This document shows, piece by piece, positions 44,012 through 53,128 of a stretch of 64,000 nt of DNA. The stretch comes from Erysipelotrichaceae bacterium (GTDB taxonomy: Bacteria; Bacillota_I; Bacilli_A; Erysipelotrichales; Erysipelotrichaceae), in assembly GCA_017454765.1 (NCBI GenBank), contig JAFTCJ010000009.1, positions 1 through 64,000 on the forward strand, in the 5' to 3' direction. Made by a program: the position numbers and the translations under genes. The notes under the pieces are model-generated. The model did no database searches, was not told the DNA's origin, and worked only from the letters and a program-made list of their open reading frames with translations. Within the stretch, counting starts at the first letter, position 1; every line of letters begins with the position of its first letter.

Positions 44012-45166
44012 CTACTTCACCTCATAAAGCTTTCCGTCGATATAAGTTGCCTTGTTGTTGAAACTGTCATCAAAGACAGCGATATCCGCTTTGTATCCTT
44101 CCCTGATCAGACCTCTGTCATTGATCCCCAGCATACGCATCGGATTGATCGTAGCTGCATTCATCGCTGTTACAAAATCGATGCCTGCATCATGGATCGC
44201 AAAATCCAGGATATGATTCAGTTTATGGCAGGATCCCGCAAGCGTATTGGTACCGGTAATATAGGCGACACCGTCTTCCGTCACGGTCGTTGTCCTTCCT
44301 TTTTCCTCGATCTCATAGACACCCGGCTTGAGTCCCTTGATGTTGACGGCATCGGTGATCAGGATGAGCCTGTCCTTGCCCTTGGTCCTGGCCAGGATGT
44401 TTGCGGCATGCTTGTTGACATGGATGCCGTCACAGATCAGTTCCGTATAGCACTGATCAAAATACATCGCTGCCCCGACGACGCCCGGTTCGCGGTGATG
44501 CAGACCCTTCATACCGTTGTAGGTATGCGTAAAGGAGACGGCTCCGTGCTCAATCGCTTCCCTGCATACCTCAAACGAAGCACCGGTATGACCCAGAGCG
44601 ACCTTCATTCCCTTCTTCACACAGTAATCGATCACGCTGTAATCGCCCTGTAACATCTCCGGAGCGACCATCACATAGATCAGATGGCCGTTACAGGCAT
44701 CATTGAACTCGTCGACAACCTTTTTACTGGGAATGATCTGATAATCCAGATTCTGGGCACCTCTTTCCTTTCCCGAACAGATGAAAGGACCTTCCTCATA
44801 GACACCCAGGATATGTGTTCCCTTCTTATTGTCATGATCGATGAATTCACCGATATTCTTCAGGGATTTCAATAATAAGTTCTTCGGATAACAGGAGATC
44901 GAAGCCAGCGTGGATGTGACACCTTCACAAGGCAGATACTCCGTCCACTTCTTCAGCCACTTCTTTGTGGCGTTGCTCGATTCACCTCCGCCGTAGCCGT
45001 GGTTGTGCACATCGCACAGACCCGGCATCACGATCAGATCATCATAATCCACATCGGCCTTGAACATCCCATAGGGATAGACACCGGTGATCGTATCCCT
45101 CTGGATCTCGATCTGCTTTGGCTGCAGTTTCTCCTCATAATAAACACACTTGCTTTGAATGATCAT
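44012..45166 (-). CDS. nagA: N-acetylglucosamine-6-phosphate deacetylase
   Basis: The 384-residue amidohydrolase deacetylates GlcNAc-6-P. Motifs: PGLCDVHNHGYGGGE (HxH), GVYEEGPFI (metal Glu), ALGHTGAS, THTYNGMKGLHHREPG, ICDGIHVN, LITDAVNIKG (catalytic Asp) and AATINPMRMLGI. It directly precedes murQ, forming a coherent muropeptide sugar pathway. Ribosome binding site AAGAAGGATT. A second, more diverged copy is at 32307. Confidence 0.95.
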   Translation of the reverse strand: MIIQSKCVYYEEKLQPKQIEIQRDTITGVYPYGMFKADVDYDDLIVMPGLCDVHNHGYGGGESSNATKKWLKKWTEYLPCEGVTSTLASISCYPKNLLLKSLKNIGEFIDHDNKKGTHILGVYEEGPFICSGKERGAQNLDYQIIPSKKVVDEFNDACNGHLIYVMVAPEMLQGDYSVIDYCVKKGMKVALGHTGASFEVCREAIEHGAVSFTHTYNGMKGLHHREPGVVGAAMYFDQCYTELICDGIHVNKHAANILARTKGKDRLILITDAVNIKGLKPGVYEIEEKGRTTTVTEDGVAYITGTNTLAGSCHKLNHILDFAIHDAGIDFVTAMNAATINPMRMLGINDRGLIREGYKADIAVFDDSFNNKATYIDGKLYEVK

Positions 45167-45192
45167 AATTAATCCTTCTTTCCAATTCTATT

Positions 45193-46113
45193 TTATCTCT
45201 GCTGTGTGATCTTTAATATCCGATCGCTCGCTTCCTTGTTCATGACATCAGATTCTTTCTTTCCCTGATCCGTCAGATCCGCGAAATGCTTCAGTTCATA
45301 ATAGAAATCCGAAATGAGTTCCTCATGGATCTCATGACGGACTCCGTCCAGCTCATAGTATGCATCACCGCTCTTCCAGTAATTGTCGGCACGGATAAAT
45401 CCTCTTTCTCCGGTAACGATCAAAGTCGTATCTCCGTCCAGTCTGTTGGATACGGAAGCCTTTCCGATGATGCCGTCATAGTTAACCGTCACATAAGCGG
45501 TCGAATCCGCTTTTTCTTCTGTGCGGTCGCTTTCGCAGGAGACAAGTACCGGTTCAATCCCGGTCAGAAAATTCATCGTGCCAATGCAATAAGAACCCAG
45601 ATCGCTCAGGGCACCGCCGCACTTGGGATCATTGATCCAGTGATCTTCCCCATGGGAACCGTTACGCATGAATGCCGTATAGATCTCCTTTGTCTCTCCC
45701 AGTACCTTATTTTCCATCATTTCCTTAATTCTGATATTCAAAGGCAGGAAGACCGATTTCAGAGCCTCCATCAGCAGAACATCATTCACTTTTGCAAGGG
45801 CAAACATCTCCTCGTTCTCTTTCAGAGAAAACAACATCGGCTTTTCACAGATGACGTTCTTTTTATGTTCCAGACATTTTCTGATCAGATCATAATGGCC
45901 GGGATTGTAGACCGCAATATAAACCGCATCGATGCCGCTGTTCAGGAAATGATCATAATCACCGTATTCCCGGCAGCCGTATTTCTCACAGTATTCTTTT
46001 GCCTTGTCAATGTCTTTGGAACCGAAACCGACAAGGTCGATCTCCTTTACCAGCAGACACGATTTTGCGATCCGGTTTGCGATCCTTCCGCAGCCGAAAA
46101 TTGCCAGTTTCAT
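45193..46113 (-). CDS. Gfo/Idh/MocA-family oxidoreductase
   Basis: The 306-residue NAD(P)-dependent dehydrogenase has an N-terminal Rossmann domain (IFGCGRIANRIA, GIDAVYIAVYNPGHYDLIRKCLEHKKNVICEKP with the conserved EKP lysine), LMEALKSVFLP, a GGALSDLGSYCIG segment with the family's D-x-G pattern, and a C-terminal sheet domain. Substrates are sugars or polyols; the neighbouring murQ/nagA genes suggest a sugar acid or amino sugar. It overlaps mutY by 4 bases. Confidence 0.85.
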   Translation of the reverse strand: MKLAIFGCGRIANRIAKSCLLVKEIDLVGFGSKDIDKAKEYCEKYGCREYGDYDHFLNSGIDAVYIAVYNPGHYDLIRKCLEHKKNVICEKPMLFSLKENEEMFALAKVNDVLLMEALKSVFLPLNIRIKEMMENKVLGETKEIYTAFMRNGSHGEDHWINDPKCGGALSDLGSYCIGTMNFLTGIEPVLVSCESDRTEEKADSTAYVTVNYDGIIGKASVSNRLDGDTTLIVTGERGFIRADNYWKSGDAYYELDGVRHEIHEELISDFYYELKHFADLTDQGKKESDVMNKEASDRILKITQQR

Positions 46114-47204
46114 TCTTCCTTCCTTTCCCGCAGCGCATAGCGGTCGATATATGTCCTGAATGCCGAAGGGATGGCGATATTCTCCAGTTCCTCCCTGTTT
46201 GCGAGGATACAGTCTTCAGGCAGCGTTTCCTGCCACTCAGAGATTATCATCTCATAGGCACGCATGTGCCATTCCAGATGGGTGAAGATGTGCCTGCTGT
46301 CCTCTATCCTTGTAATACGAAGAACATCCAGACCCAGCTTCTTTGCGTAAGAAACGGCTTCATCCCGATCCAGCCATTCATCGAAAGACAGGAATTCATA
46401 CATCCCTGCCAGCAGGCCTTTTGAATCTCTTTTATGTAAGAGGAAGCGGTCATGATCCCTCAGGATCAGCAGCGTCTTCTTTACGATCTTTCTTTCCCTC
46501 AAACTGCTCCGGTATGGGATCGTCTCATAAGAACCGTCCCGATGACAGATACAGTTTTCCTTCCAGGGACATGCCTCGCAATCCGGAGCACCGTTGGGCA
46601 CACAGACGATCGCTCCCAGTTCCATAAAAGCCTGACTCAGATCTCTGACAGATTCAGAATCGCTGAGCGGATGATCCCGATAGAAATCATTGATCAGAGT
46701 GACGATCTTATCTTTAACATCCTGACTGCGGATGTCTTCGCTGATCCCGAAATATCTGGCCATGACTCTCATGACGTTGCCGTCCACGGCCGCATGGGGG
46801 ATGCCGTATCCGATCGACAGGATGGCTCCCGCCGTATAGGGACCGATGCCGGGCAGTTTCATCAACTCTTTCTCATCCTTGGGAAATGCTCCACCATATT
46901 CTTCGACCAGCTTGACAGCACATTTCCTGAGATTCCTGGCCCGGGAATAATAACCCAGTCCTTCCCATAAACGTAACAGTGCATCGTCATCTGTTTCAGA
47001 TAAAGATCTGATATCCGGAACTTCTTTCTTGAAGCGCTTGAAATACGCTTTTACTGCTTCGACCCTGGTCTGCTGCAGCATGATCTCCGAAAGCCAGACA
47101 TCATAAATATCCCCGGTATCCCGCCAGGGAAGATCCCTTTTATTATTACGATACCAGCCTAAAAGCCGTTCGATGTCCGCTTTCTTCAGAGAATCCATAA
47201 ACAA
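46110..47204 (-). CDS. mutY: A/G-specific adenine DNA glycosylase
   Basis: The 364-residue protein removes adenine opposite 8-oxoguanine. It has WYRNNKRDLPWR, LSEIMLQQTRVEAV (catalytic Glu), WEGLGYYSRARNL, the HhH motif LPGIGPYTAGAILS, VDGNVMRVMARY (catalytic Asp), the iron-sulfur cysteines (C-x7-C-x2-C-x5-C in CVPNGAPDCEACPWKENC) and a C-terminal Nudix-like 8-oxoG recognition domain. The start is TTG with AGGA 5 bases upstream; an ATG two codons later is an alternative. Confidence 0.95.
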   Translation of the reverse strand: MFMDSLKKADIERLLGWYRNNKRDLPWRDTGDIYDVWLSEIMLQQTRVEAVKAYFKRFKKEVPDIRSLSETDDDALLRLWEGLGYYSRARNLRKCAVKLVEEYGGAFPKDEKELMKLPGIGPYTAGAILSIGYGIPHAAVDGNVMRVMARYFGISEDIRSQDVKDKIVTLINDFYRDHPLSDSESVRDLSQAFMELGAIVCVPNGAPDCEACPWKENCICHRDGSYETIPYRSSLRERKIVKKTLLILRDHDRFLLHKRDSKGLLAGMYEFLSFDEWLDRDEAVSYAKKLGLDVLRITRIEDSRHIFTHLEWHMRAYEMIISEWQETLPEDCILANREELENIAIPSAFRTYIDRYALRERKEE

Positions 47205-47211
47205 GGAGATC

Positions 47212-47766
47212 CTATTTATTCTTGATCGTCAGTCCGGCAGAAAAAGCAGCTCCGGCCTTTTCTCCGATCACACGGTAGGAATTGCTGGTGGGATCGAAAC
47301 TGATCAGACCGGCTTTATCCAGATCGATCTGCCCCTCTTCATTCAAAACACTCTCATCTGCTACGGTGCCGATCACATCGGCGATGATGCCGTAATCGTT
47401 TTCCTCGACCAGACGGCATTCCAGAGTCACAGGATATTCATCAAATACCGGTGCGTCGATCTTTTCGCTCTTCCTGGCATGGAAGCCGGCCTTTTCAATC
47501 TTATTGACTTTCTTTCCGCTTTCGATTCCGAAATAATCGGAAGCAGTCAGCGTATCCTTCGTCGCAAAAGCGACGGTAAACTCCTTCTTCAGACGGATAT
47601 TGTCCGTCGTCTTGTGTTCCGCCAGCGCAATAAAGATCATGTCATAATCATACTGCCCTCCCCAGGCAGCATTCATCAGATTCGGGATGCCGTTTTCATC
47701 ATAAGTGCCGATCATCAATACCGGCTGCGGCATAAACTTCAGATGTCCCCTGACTTCTTTTTTCAT
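47212..47766 (-). CDS. Flavin reductase-like FMN-binding split-barrel protein
   Basis: The 184-residue protein has the flavin reductase domain: FMPQPVLMIGTYDENGIPNLMNAAWGGQ, FIALAEHKTTDNI, FTVAFATKDTLTASDYFGIESGKKVNKIEKAGF and LECRLVEENDYGIIADVIG. Members bind FMN and act as reductases or electron carriers. It overlaps the MFS gene by 4 bases and is 8 bases from mutY. Confidence 0.85.
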   Translation of the reverse strand: MKKEVRGHLKFMPQPVLMIGTYDENGIPNLMNAAWGGQYDYDMIFIALAEHKTTDNIRLKKEFTVAFATKDTLTASDYFGIESGKKVNKIEKAGFHARKSEKIDAPVFDEYPVTLECRLVEENDYGIIADVIGTVADESVLNEEGQIDLDKAGLISFDPTSNSYRVIGEKAGAAFSAGLTIKNK

Positions 47767-48968
47767 TGTTTCTTCCTCCCTATTATTTCCGAAATGACAA
47801 ACATCAGCAGCAGTTCCAGAAGCATCGCATATAAAGCCGGTGCATAGGATGATGTCAGGTCATAAATGACACCGACCATGGTCGCACCTATCGCATAAGC
47901 GACTGTCGTCGCCATCGTTGCCGAAGGATAGACCTTTGTATAATTGTCCATACCGACAGCCTCTTTGACCATCATGGCCACGCCGACTGTCGTGATCGAA
48001 TAAGACATGCCGATCATCAGTGAAGCGATGATCATCAGAATCGGAACATGACTGAACAGGATCAGCAGGATCCCGGCCACAACGACACAGGAGATCAGTG
48101 TCACCGACGGCCTGATGCCGATCCTGTCGATCAGTCTGCCGGCAACGATCTTGCCTGCCGTATTTGTCAGCATCGCCATCGACAGCATCGTTGCTCCCAG
48201 AGACGCAGAGAAACCGCGGGTCTGTGCCAATGAAGGAAGATGCTGAACGATCGCAAGGATGAGACCCCCTAATCCCGCGTAGACGACCGGCAGAACGGAG
48301 TTGACGAAATCAAGTTCGATCCATTGCCTTTCCTGAATCCCGGCCTCTTCCTGAACCCCTGCTCCATAAGCTTCCATATTCAAAGTCTCCGGCCTTAATG
48401 CCGCCGGACATAGCAGCATGATCCCATATAAAACGGCCAATACAGCCGCCGACACCATCATCGAAAAACGCCAGCTGTGGGTCTCGATCAGTGCAGACAA
48501 TAACGGCGATGTCAGAGCACCGGCGACTCCGCTGCAGCCCATGACGATGCTCACGATCAGAGCGGAATCTTTGAAAAACCAGCGGTTGATGATCAGCGTC
48601 ACATAGACTGTTCCCAACAGACCCGTAAAGAAACCTTTGACCGCCTGAAACAGATAAAGCTGCCATAGATGGGCCGATAAAGAGATCAGGACCGTTGAAG
48701 AGACCACAGCGATCAGCGAGATGAGAATGATCTTCTTGAGATTGTTTTCTTTAAGTACTTTTACTGTAAAAAGACCGCCGATCGCATACATGACATTGGT
48801 CAAAGAGACGGTTGAAGATACCGTCGCTCTGTTGGCACCGAGCTCTTCTGCCATAGGCGTCAGGAAAACACCGGCAGTATTGCTGGCGACGCCGATGCCG
48901 GCAGCGATCGCACAGCACAGGCCTGCTACCAGCAGGATATATGTGTTTCTCTTATTCTCTTTTTTCAT
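47763..48968 (-). CDS. MFS transporter (OFA-like)
   Basis: The 401-residue carrier has 12 helices, an N-terminal GVASNTAGVFLTPMAEELGANRATVS segment, and a cytoplasmic-loop signature AGRLIDRIGIRPSV after helix 8 resembling oxalate/formate-type antiporters. Direction and substrate are unknown. The start has no ribosome binding site: TATAAG ends 6 bases before the ATG, so the mRNA may be leaderless. Its stop overlaps the flavin reductase-like gene. Confidence 0.8.
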   Translation of the reverse strand: MKKENKRNTYILLVAGLCCAIAAGIGVASNTAGVFLTPMAEELGANRATVSSTVSLTNVMYAIGGLFTVKVLKENNLKKIILISLIAVVSSTVLISLSAHLWQLYLFQAVKGFFTGLLGTVYVTLIINRWFFKDSALIVSIVMGCSGVAGALTSPLLSALIETHSWRFSMMVSAAVLAVLYGIMLLCPAALRPETLNMEAYGAGVQEEAGIQERQWIELDFVNSVLPVVYAGLGGLILAIVQHLPSLAQTRGFSASLGATMLSMAMLTNTAGKIVAGRLIDRIGIRPSVTLISCVVVAGILLILFSHVPILMIIASLMIGMSYSITTVGVAMMVKEAVGMDNYTKVYPSATMATTVAYAIGATMVGVIYDLTSSYAPALYAMLLELLLMFVISEIIGRKKQ

Positions 48969-49026
48969 GTTCTACTTATACTCTACCACAAGCGGTGCCC
49001 TCCTCTTCAAAAGACGACTCATAAAA

Positions 49027-49048
49027 AGAAACGGATCGCTCCGTTTCT
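49027..49048 (-). terminator. Terminator of the SIS-domain operon
   Basis: A 9-bp stem AGAAACGGA/TCCGTTTCT with a 4-base loop is followed by TTTTAT on the minus strand, 15 bases after the stop at 49063. Confidence 0.85.
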
Positions 49049-49062
49049 GTCTGTACCGTATT

Positions 49063-49782
49063 TTAGAAATGTTTGATCCTTCCCTTGAAATGTTCGTAGA
49101 TCGCATTGTTGTCAAAACCGTCCACATTCTGGGACTGGAAGACATAAGGCCTCTTGCCGTGACTTGTGACGATGCGGATCGCTTCCGATACCACCGTATT
49201 GATCAGAAACATCGAGATGATCGAAGAAGCCGGACCGGTCTCGATCCCGTCGATATTCAGAGAAGCATCTCCCGAAGGAACACAGGTATCGATGATGCAG
49301 TCAGCGCATTCAAAGAGTCTCTTCCCGGAAGGATGTCTGGAAGTCGTGTTCTTTGACTGCTCGACATTGGTCAAAGCTACAACGTATACACCTTCCTTCT
49401 GGCAGCGCATCGCCATCTCGATCGGCATCGCGTTCCTGCCGGAATTGGAAGTGATGATCATCATGTCGCCCTTCTCAATGTTGTAGGAATCATAGATGAC
49501 ATCGGATACGCCGCAGACCTTTTCCATGGCACCCGATCTCTGGGCACCGAAAGAAGTCAGCACATCCGGATCCAGCATCGCATCGACATTGCCCAATCCG
49601 CCGGCTCTGGCAAACAGTTCGATCCCCAGCATGTGGGAATGGCCGGTACCGAAGGTATGGATCAGTCTGTCGTTTTCGATGTTTTCGGCCATCTTTTCCG
49701 CCAGTTCCCTGATGACATCTTTATTCTTTTCTTCAGCAGTTTTCAGCAGTTCGCTGATCTTGTTTCCGTATTCATAAATCAT
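49063..49782 (-). CDS. SIS-domain phosphosugar-binding protein, UPF0309-like (paralog A)
   Basis: The 239-residue protein (ATG 49782, 9 bases after GGGGAG) has a SIS fold: LIHTFGTGHSHMLGIELFARAGGLGN (phosphosugar Ser loop), MMIITSNSGRNAMPIEMAM (second Ser loop), RHPSGKRLFECAD and DASLNIDGI. UPF0309/SIS proteins bind or isomerise phosphosugars; no reaction is set for these members. It is the last of three tandem SIS genes and overlaps paralog B by a few bases. Confidence 0.8.
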   Translation of the reverse strand: MIYEYGNKISELLKTAEEKNKDVIRELAEKMAENIENDRLIHTFGTGHSHMLGIELFARAGGLGNVDAMLDPDVLTSFGAQRSGAMEKVCGVSDVIYDSYNIEKGDMMIITSNSGRNAMPIEMAMRCQKEGVYVVALTNVEQSKNTTSRHPSGKRLFECADCIIDTCVPSGDASLNIDGIETGPASSIISMFLINTVVSEAIRIVTSHGKRPYVFQSQNVDGFDNNAIYEHFKGRIKHF

Positions 49783-49784
49783 AA

Positions 49785-50513
49785 TCAAGCTCTCCCCTCA
49801 TATTTCTTCTTTAATGCATCATCATGCGCCTTGTCACCGTTCAATACCGGAAGCTCGAATCTGTCTTCCTTGAGCAGTTCCACCGTCCTGGCTGCCATGG
49901 ACTGGGCAACACAGTTGTTGCAGATGGAGGAAACGGAACTGACCTTCTCTACGCCGTCTGTCTGAATCAAGGCGTCACCGTGCGGTCCGCAGTTGTCGAT
50001 GACGATGTCACCGAATTCATAAAGCTTCTTTCCGGAAGGATGTCTGGGCTCTTCCGCCAGTGTATGCTTCATCGAAGTGATGATGATGACCTTATGGCCA
50101 TTTTTCTTTGCCAGATCGGCGATATCGATGACGATGCCGTTGATGCCGGAATTGGAAATGACGATGAAGATATCCTGCGGCCTGATGTCATAAAGATCAT
50201 AAAGCTGTTTGGCGACACCCGGCTTGCGTTCGAAGATATTCTTGCGGTCCATGAATTCCTCAACGGAGATATTGCCTCTGGTCACGAAATCAGACATCTC
50301 CATGATGTGGATCGGCACCAGGGCTCCGACTCTGTTCTTGATGTCGATACCAAGACCTACGGAGTGTCCCGAACCGAAGACATGGACGACACCGTCTTTT
50401 TCAATGCACTCCTTAAAAGCCTGGGCTGCCGCTTCGATATTTTCTTTCTGCGAATCGTATAACTGATCCAGCAGGACAAAGAGTTCTTCCTTGAAACGTA
50501 ATGCGTCTATCAT
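49785..50513 (-). CDS. SIS-domain phosphosugar-binding protein, UPF0309-like (paralog B)
   Basis: The 242-residue protein has VVHVFGSGHSVGLGIDI, LVPIHIMEMSDFVTRG, IFIVISNSGINGIVIDIADLAKK, RHPSGKKLYEFGDIVIDNCGPHGDAL and a C-terminal helical segment. The two phosphosugar serine loops are intact. Its start touches the stop of paralog C and its stop overlaps paralog A, indicating coupled translation. Divergence from A and C argues for distinct substrates or a hetero-oligomer. Confidence 0.8.
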   Translation of the reverse strand: MIDALRFKEELFVLLDQLYDSQKENIEAAAQAFKECIEKDGVVHVFGSGHSVGLGIDIKNRVGALVPIHIMEMSDFVTRGNISVEEFMDRKNIFERKPGVAKQLYDLYDIRPQDIFIVISNSGINGIVIDIADLAKKNGHKVIIITSMKHTLAEEPRHPSGKKLYEFGDIVIDNCGPHGDALIQTDGVEKVSSVSSICNNCVAQSMAARTVELLKEDRFELPVLNGDKAHDDALKKKYEGRA

Positions 50514-51292
50514 CAGCGGATCCTCCTTCCATAGGGATCGGTCAGGGAATCGTTATGCACATCCGCTCCCTTGATGTTTGCCGATAAGAGTACCGGCGCT
50601 CTTTTTCCCTGTTTTTCAAACCAGGCATAGATCTCCGATGTCAGCATCTGGGCGATGCAGTTGGAGACCGTTGAAGACAGCTGTCCGACCTTCACCCCTT
50701 CCAGACACAGCGCAGTATCCGGTTCTTCCGCACACATATCCAGCCATTCATCGCAATACTGTAACAGTCTTCCGTCATGTGCATCATAAGACTTTTTATT
50801 GACGACACCGACCAGTTTCTGGCCTCTTTCCTTAACTCTTTTTGCGATCTCCAGCAAGAGAGGCTCATTGCCGTAGAAACTGACCAGACAGTACATGTCC
50901 CTGTCGTCCAGTTCATAGATCTCTTCAAATCTGTCGGCAACGCTCACATCCTCATAGATCTTACCGGAATCGATATCTTCCTGTCTGATCATCTCCTTGA
51001 GGATCAGTTCCTTCAGTTTCAGACCGTGGAACGGTGCGATACCGCCGGCCCGGTAATTGAGTTCATTGACGAATTCCTCGCCGTGATTCACACCGAAAAG
51101 CTGAACGACGCCTCCGTTTTCCATGCACCGTCCAAACATTTCCGCTATCCTTTCGATCTTATCCTTCTGCAAGTCATAAGCCTCATCGACTTTCATCTTC
51201 ACAAGATCGAAATACTGCTTCATGATGTCCATATGATATTTCTCACTTTCTACAGCTTCATTATAAACCTTTATGATCTCGCCCATACACAT
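50513..51292 (-). CDS. SIS-domain protein (paralog C)
   Basis: The 259-residue SIS protein has VVQLFGVNHGEEFVNELNYRAGGIAPFHG, YCLVSFYGNEPLLLEIAKRVKERGQKLVGVV and EEPDTALCLEGVKVGQLSSTVSN. The usual Ser-rich G-T-G-x-S loops are altered here (FGVNHG, SFYGNE), so phosphosugar binding may be changed or lost. First gene of the SIS operon; the start is ATG 51292 or an ATG two codons on, with weak GACGGA upstream. Divergent from the EIIA gene. Confidence 0.75.
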   Translation of the reverse strand: MCMGEIIKVYNEAVESEKYHMDIMKQYFDLVKMKVDEAYDLQKDKIERIAEMFGRCMENGGVVQLFGVNHGEEFVNELNYRAGGIAPFHGLKLKELILKEMIRQEDIDSGKIYEDVSVADRFEEIYELDDRDMYCLVSFYGNEPLLLEIAKRVKERGQKLVGVVNKKSYDAHDGRLLQYCDEWLDMCAEEPDTALCLEGVKVGQLSSTVSNCIAQMLTSEIYAWFEKQGKRAPVLLSANIKGADVHNDSLTDPYGRRIR

Positions 51293-51307
51293 TCCGTCTC
51301 ATTTTGC

Positions 51308-51335
51308 GGTATACTGGAAGCAGATATGGGGGAAA
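51308..51335. promoter_or_regulatory. Compact divergent promoter between SIS operon and EIIA
   Basis: CGGTATACTGG holds TATACT on the plus strand (for EIIA, GGGGGAAA ribosome binding site) and TATACC on the minus strand. Only 47 bases separate the two start codons, so the genes are probably co-regulated. Confidence 0.45.
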
Positions 51336-51339
51336 TATC

Positions 51340-51750
51340 ATGAAAGGTATCGTAATCACCAGCCACGGACCTATGGCCCAGGGCATTCTTGAAACATCAA
51401 AACTCTTTTTCGGCGAACAGCCGCAGATCAAAGCCTGCTGCCTGTCAGCTGAAGACAATCCCGATGAATTCGTCGATGTACTGAAAGCCGCCATTGCCGA
51501 AGTTGACACCGGCGACGGTGTCGTTGTATTCTGCGATATGCTGTTTGGATCACCATGCAACTGCATGGCCCGCATCGCAGCGGAAGACATGGAAAGCGAC
51601 AAGCTGCAGGTCATCACCGGCGTCAATCTGGCAATGATCTTACAGATCCTGGCCACCAGAGAAGCGGGTGATCCCGAAATGGAAGATCTGCTCAAGTCAG
51701 GACATGACGGCATTGCCGATCTCAAGGCGATCCTCAAAGCAAACTTATAA
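51340..51750 (+). CDS. Lone PTS EIIA, mannose type
   Basis: The 136-residue cytoplasmic EIIA has phospho-His9 in VITSHGPMAQGI and the family's DNPDEFVDVLKAAI, VVVFCDMLFGSPCNCMARI and VITGVNLAMILQIL blocks. I start it at the ATG after GGGGGAAA. No EIIB, EIIC or EIID is next to it; the mannose-type EIID at 24417 lacks an EIIA in its own cluster. It may serve that system, an amino-sugar PTS elsewhere, or a regulatory role with the SIS proteins. Confidence 0.85.
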   Translation: MKGIVITSHGPMAQGILETSKLFFGEQPQIKACCLSAEDNPDEFVDVLKAAIAEVDTGDGVVVFCDMLFGSPCNCMARIAAEDMESDKLQVITGVNLAMILQILATREAGDPEMEDLLKSGHDGIADLKAILKANL

Positions 51751-51754
51751 AAGA

Positions 51755-51777
51755 ATCCCGGGTCTAAGACCCGGGAT
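51755..51777. terminator. Bidirectional terminator between EIIA and MATE genes
   Basis: A 10-bp perfect stem ATCCCGGGTC/GACCCGGGAT with a 3-base loop is followed by CTTTTC (plus) or TCTTTTAT (minus). Confidence 0.9.
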
Positions 51778-51781
51778 CTTT

Positions 51782-53128
51782 TCATCTTAAGCCGTTCTGC
51801 CTGCTCCACTTGGAACAATAAAAATACAAAGTCGCCATGGTCCCGGCCATCAGATAGCCGAAGGCCGTGGCCAGATACAGGATGTGCACATCATAGAAGA
51901 TCTGCAATCCCAACGAAACAAAGAGATACTTGCAGATGACCTGGCCGGTGATCGCGATGATCATCGGTATTTTGACGTTGCCCGCACCTCGGCAGGCGCC
52001 GTTGTAGATATGGGACAGGTTGATGAAAAACATCGCACCGACTGCCCATCTTATCATGGAAGTGCCGTAATGCAGGACCTCCGGATCACTGTTGAAACGC
52101 GATACCAGGAAAGGGGCAGCGGTATAGATGATCACGATCATGATGATCGTGCCGATACCGGAAATGAGTGCCGATTCCCGGATCGCTTCCTTGGCCCTGT
52201 CATTCCTGCCGGCGCCCATGTTCTGGGCGACCAGTGACATCGTCGCCGAAGAGACCGCGACTGAAACAAGCTGACACCAGCTGACGGTCTTTTCACCGAC
52301 ACCGATCCCGGCAATGACCTCATTGGGGAAGCGGTTGACATAGGACTGCACCAGCATTGAGGAAAATGCGATCAGCATGTTCTGGATGCCGGCCGGTATG
52401 CCCAGTTCGCAGATCTCGCCGATCACCCGGAATGAAAAATCCAAGTGACGGATATCGAAATCCACGCCCTCATAATTCAGCATCAGTCTCAGTGCCAGCA
52501 CATCCATGACGACCTGGGAGATCAGTGTCGCCAAAGCCGTACCGATGACGTTGAGGTTCAGCACTCTGACAAAAAGCATGCCCAGCAGAATATTGACGAT
52601 TGATGAAATGATCGAATAATACAGCTGATGTTTCGTATCGCCGAAACTGCGCAAAATAAAGAAACACATCTGGGATGTCAGCACTGCCACCGAACCCAGG
52701 ATATAGACTCTCATATACGCAAAGGCATCCGCATAGATATCCGGACCGATGTTGATGACCTTCAGCAGGAAAGGCAGAGCCAGCTCGGCGATCACTGTCA
52801 GGATACTGCCGCCGACAACGGAAAAGACCAGTGAAGAATCCAGTGATTTCTTGAGATTGTCATGGTCCTTTGCGCCGTAATAACCCGCGACCAGGATACC
52901 GGCTCCCATGCCCAGACCGTAGAACGAATAATTGAAGACGTTGCAGATCCAGGTACAGGCACTGACCGCACTCAAGGCCGTCAGGGAAACATAGTTGCCG
53001 ACGATCATCGAATTGGTGACATTGTAAAGTTCCGAAAAGATCATCGATACGAATACCGGCCAGGAGAAAGAAAAGATCAGTTTGCGGATATTGCCTTCCG
53101 TTAAGGAGACTGCCTTGTTTTTTGCCAT
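51782..53128 (-). CDS. MATE-family efflux transporter
   Basis: The 448-residue protein has 12 helices in two MatE repeats: LIFSFSWPVFVSMIFSELYNVTNSMIVGNYV, SFYGLGMGAGILVAGYYGAKDHD, and in repeat two IPAGIQNMLIAFSSMLVQSYVN, WCQLVSVAVSSATMSLVAQNMGAGRNDRAKEA and ACRGAGNVKIPM. MATE carriers export drugs or metabolites against H+ or Na+. It follows SIS paralog D by one base, so it is an odd partner for a sugar enzyme. Confidence 0.9.
   Translation of the reverse strand: MAKNKAVSLTEGNIRKLIFSFSWPVFVSMIFSELYNVTNSMIVGNYVSLTALSAVSACTWICNVFNYSFYGLGMGAGILVAGYYGAKDHDNLKKSLDSSLVFSVVGGSILTVIAELALPFLLKVINIGPDIYADAFAYMRVYILGSVAVLTSQMCFFILRSFGDTKHQLYYSIISSIVNILLGMLFVRVLNLNVIGTALATLISQVVMDVLALRLMLNYEGVDFDIRHLDFSFRVIGEICELGIPAGIQNMLIAFSSMLVQSYVNRFPNEVIAGIGVGEKTVSWCQLVSVAVSSATMSLVAQNMGAGRNDRAKEAIRESALISGIGTIIMIVIIYTAAPFLVSRFNSDPEVLHYGTSMIRWAVGAMFFINLSHIYNGACRGAGNVKIPMIIAITGQVICKYLFVSLGLQIFYDVHILYLATAFGYLMAGTMATLYFYCSKWSRQNGLR

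Noticed and set aside
46570-46625. Seven residues between the first two iron-sulfur cysteines of MutY, compared with six in E. coli
   Set aside because: The flanking C-x2-C-x5-C is normal and a PNG insertion is, as far as I recall, common in related Bacillota; not a defect.
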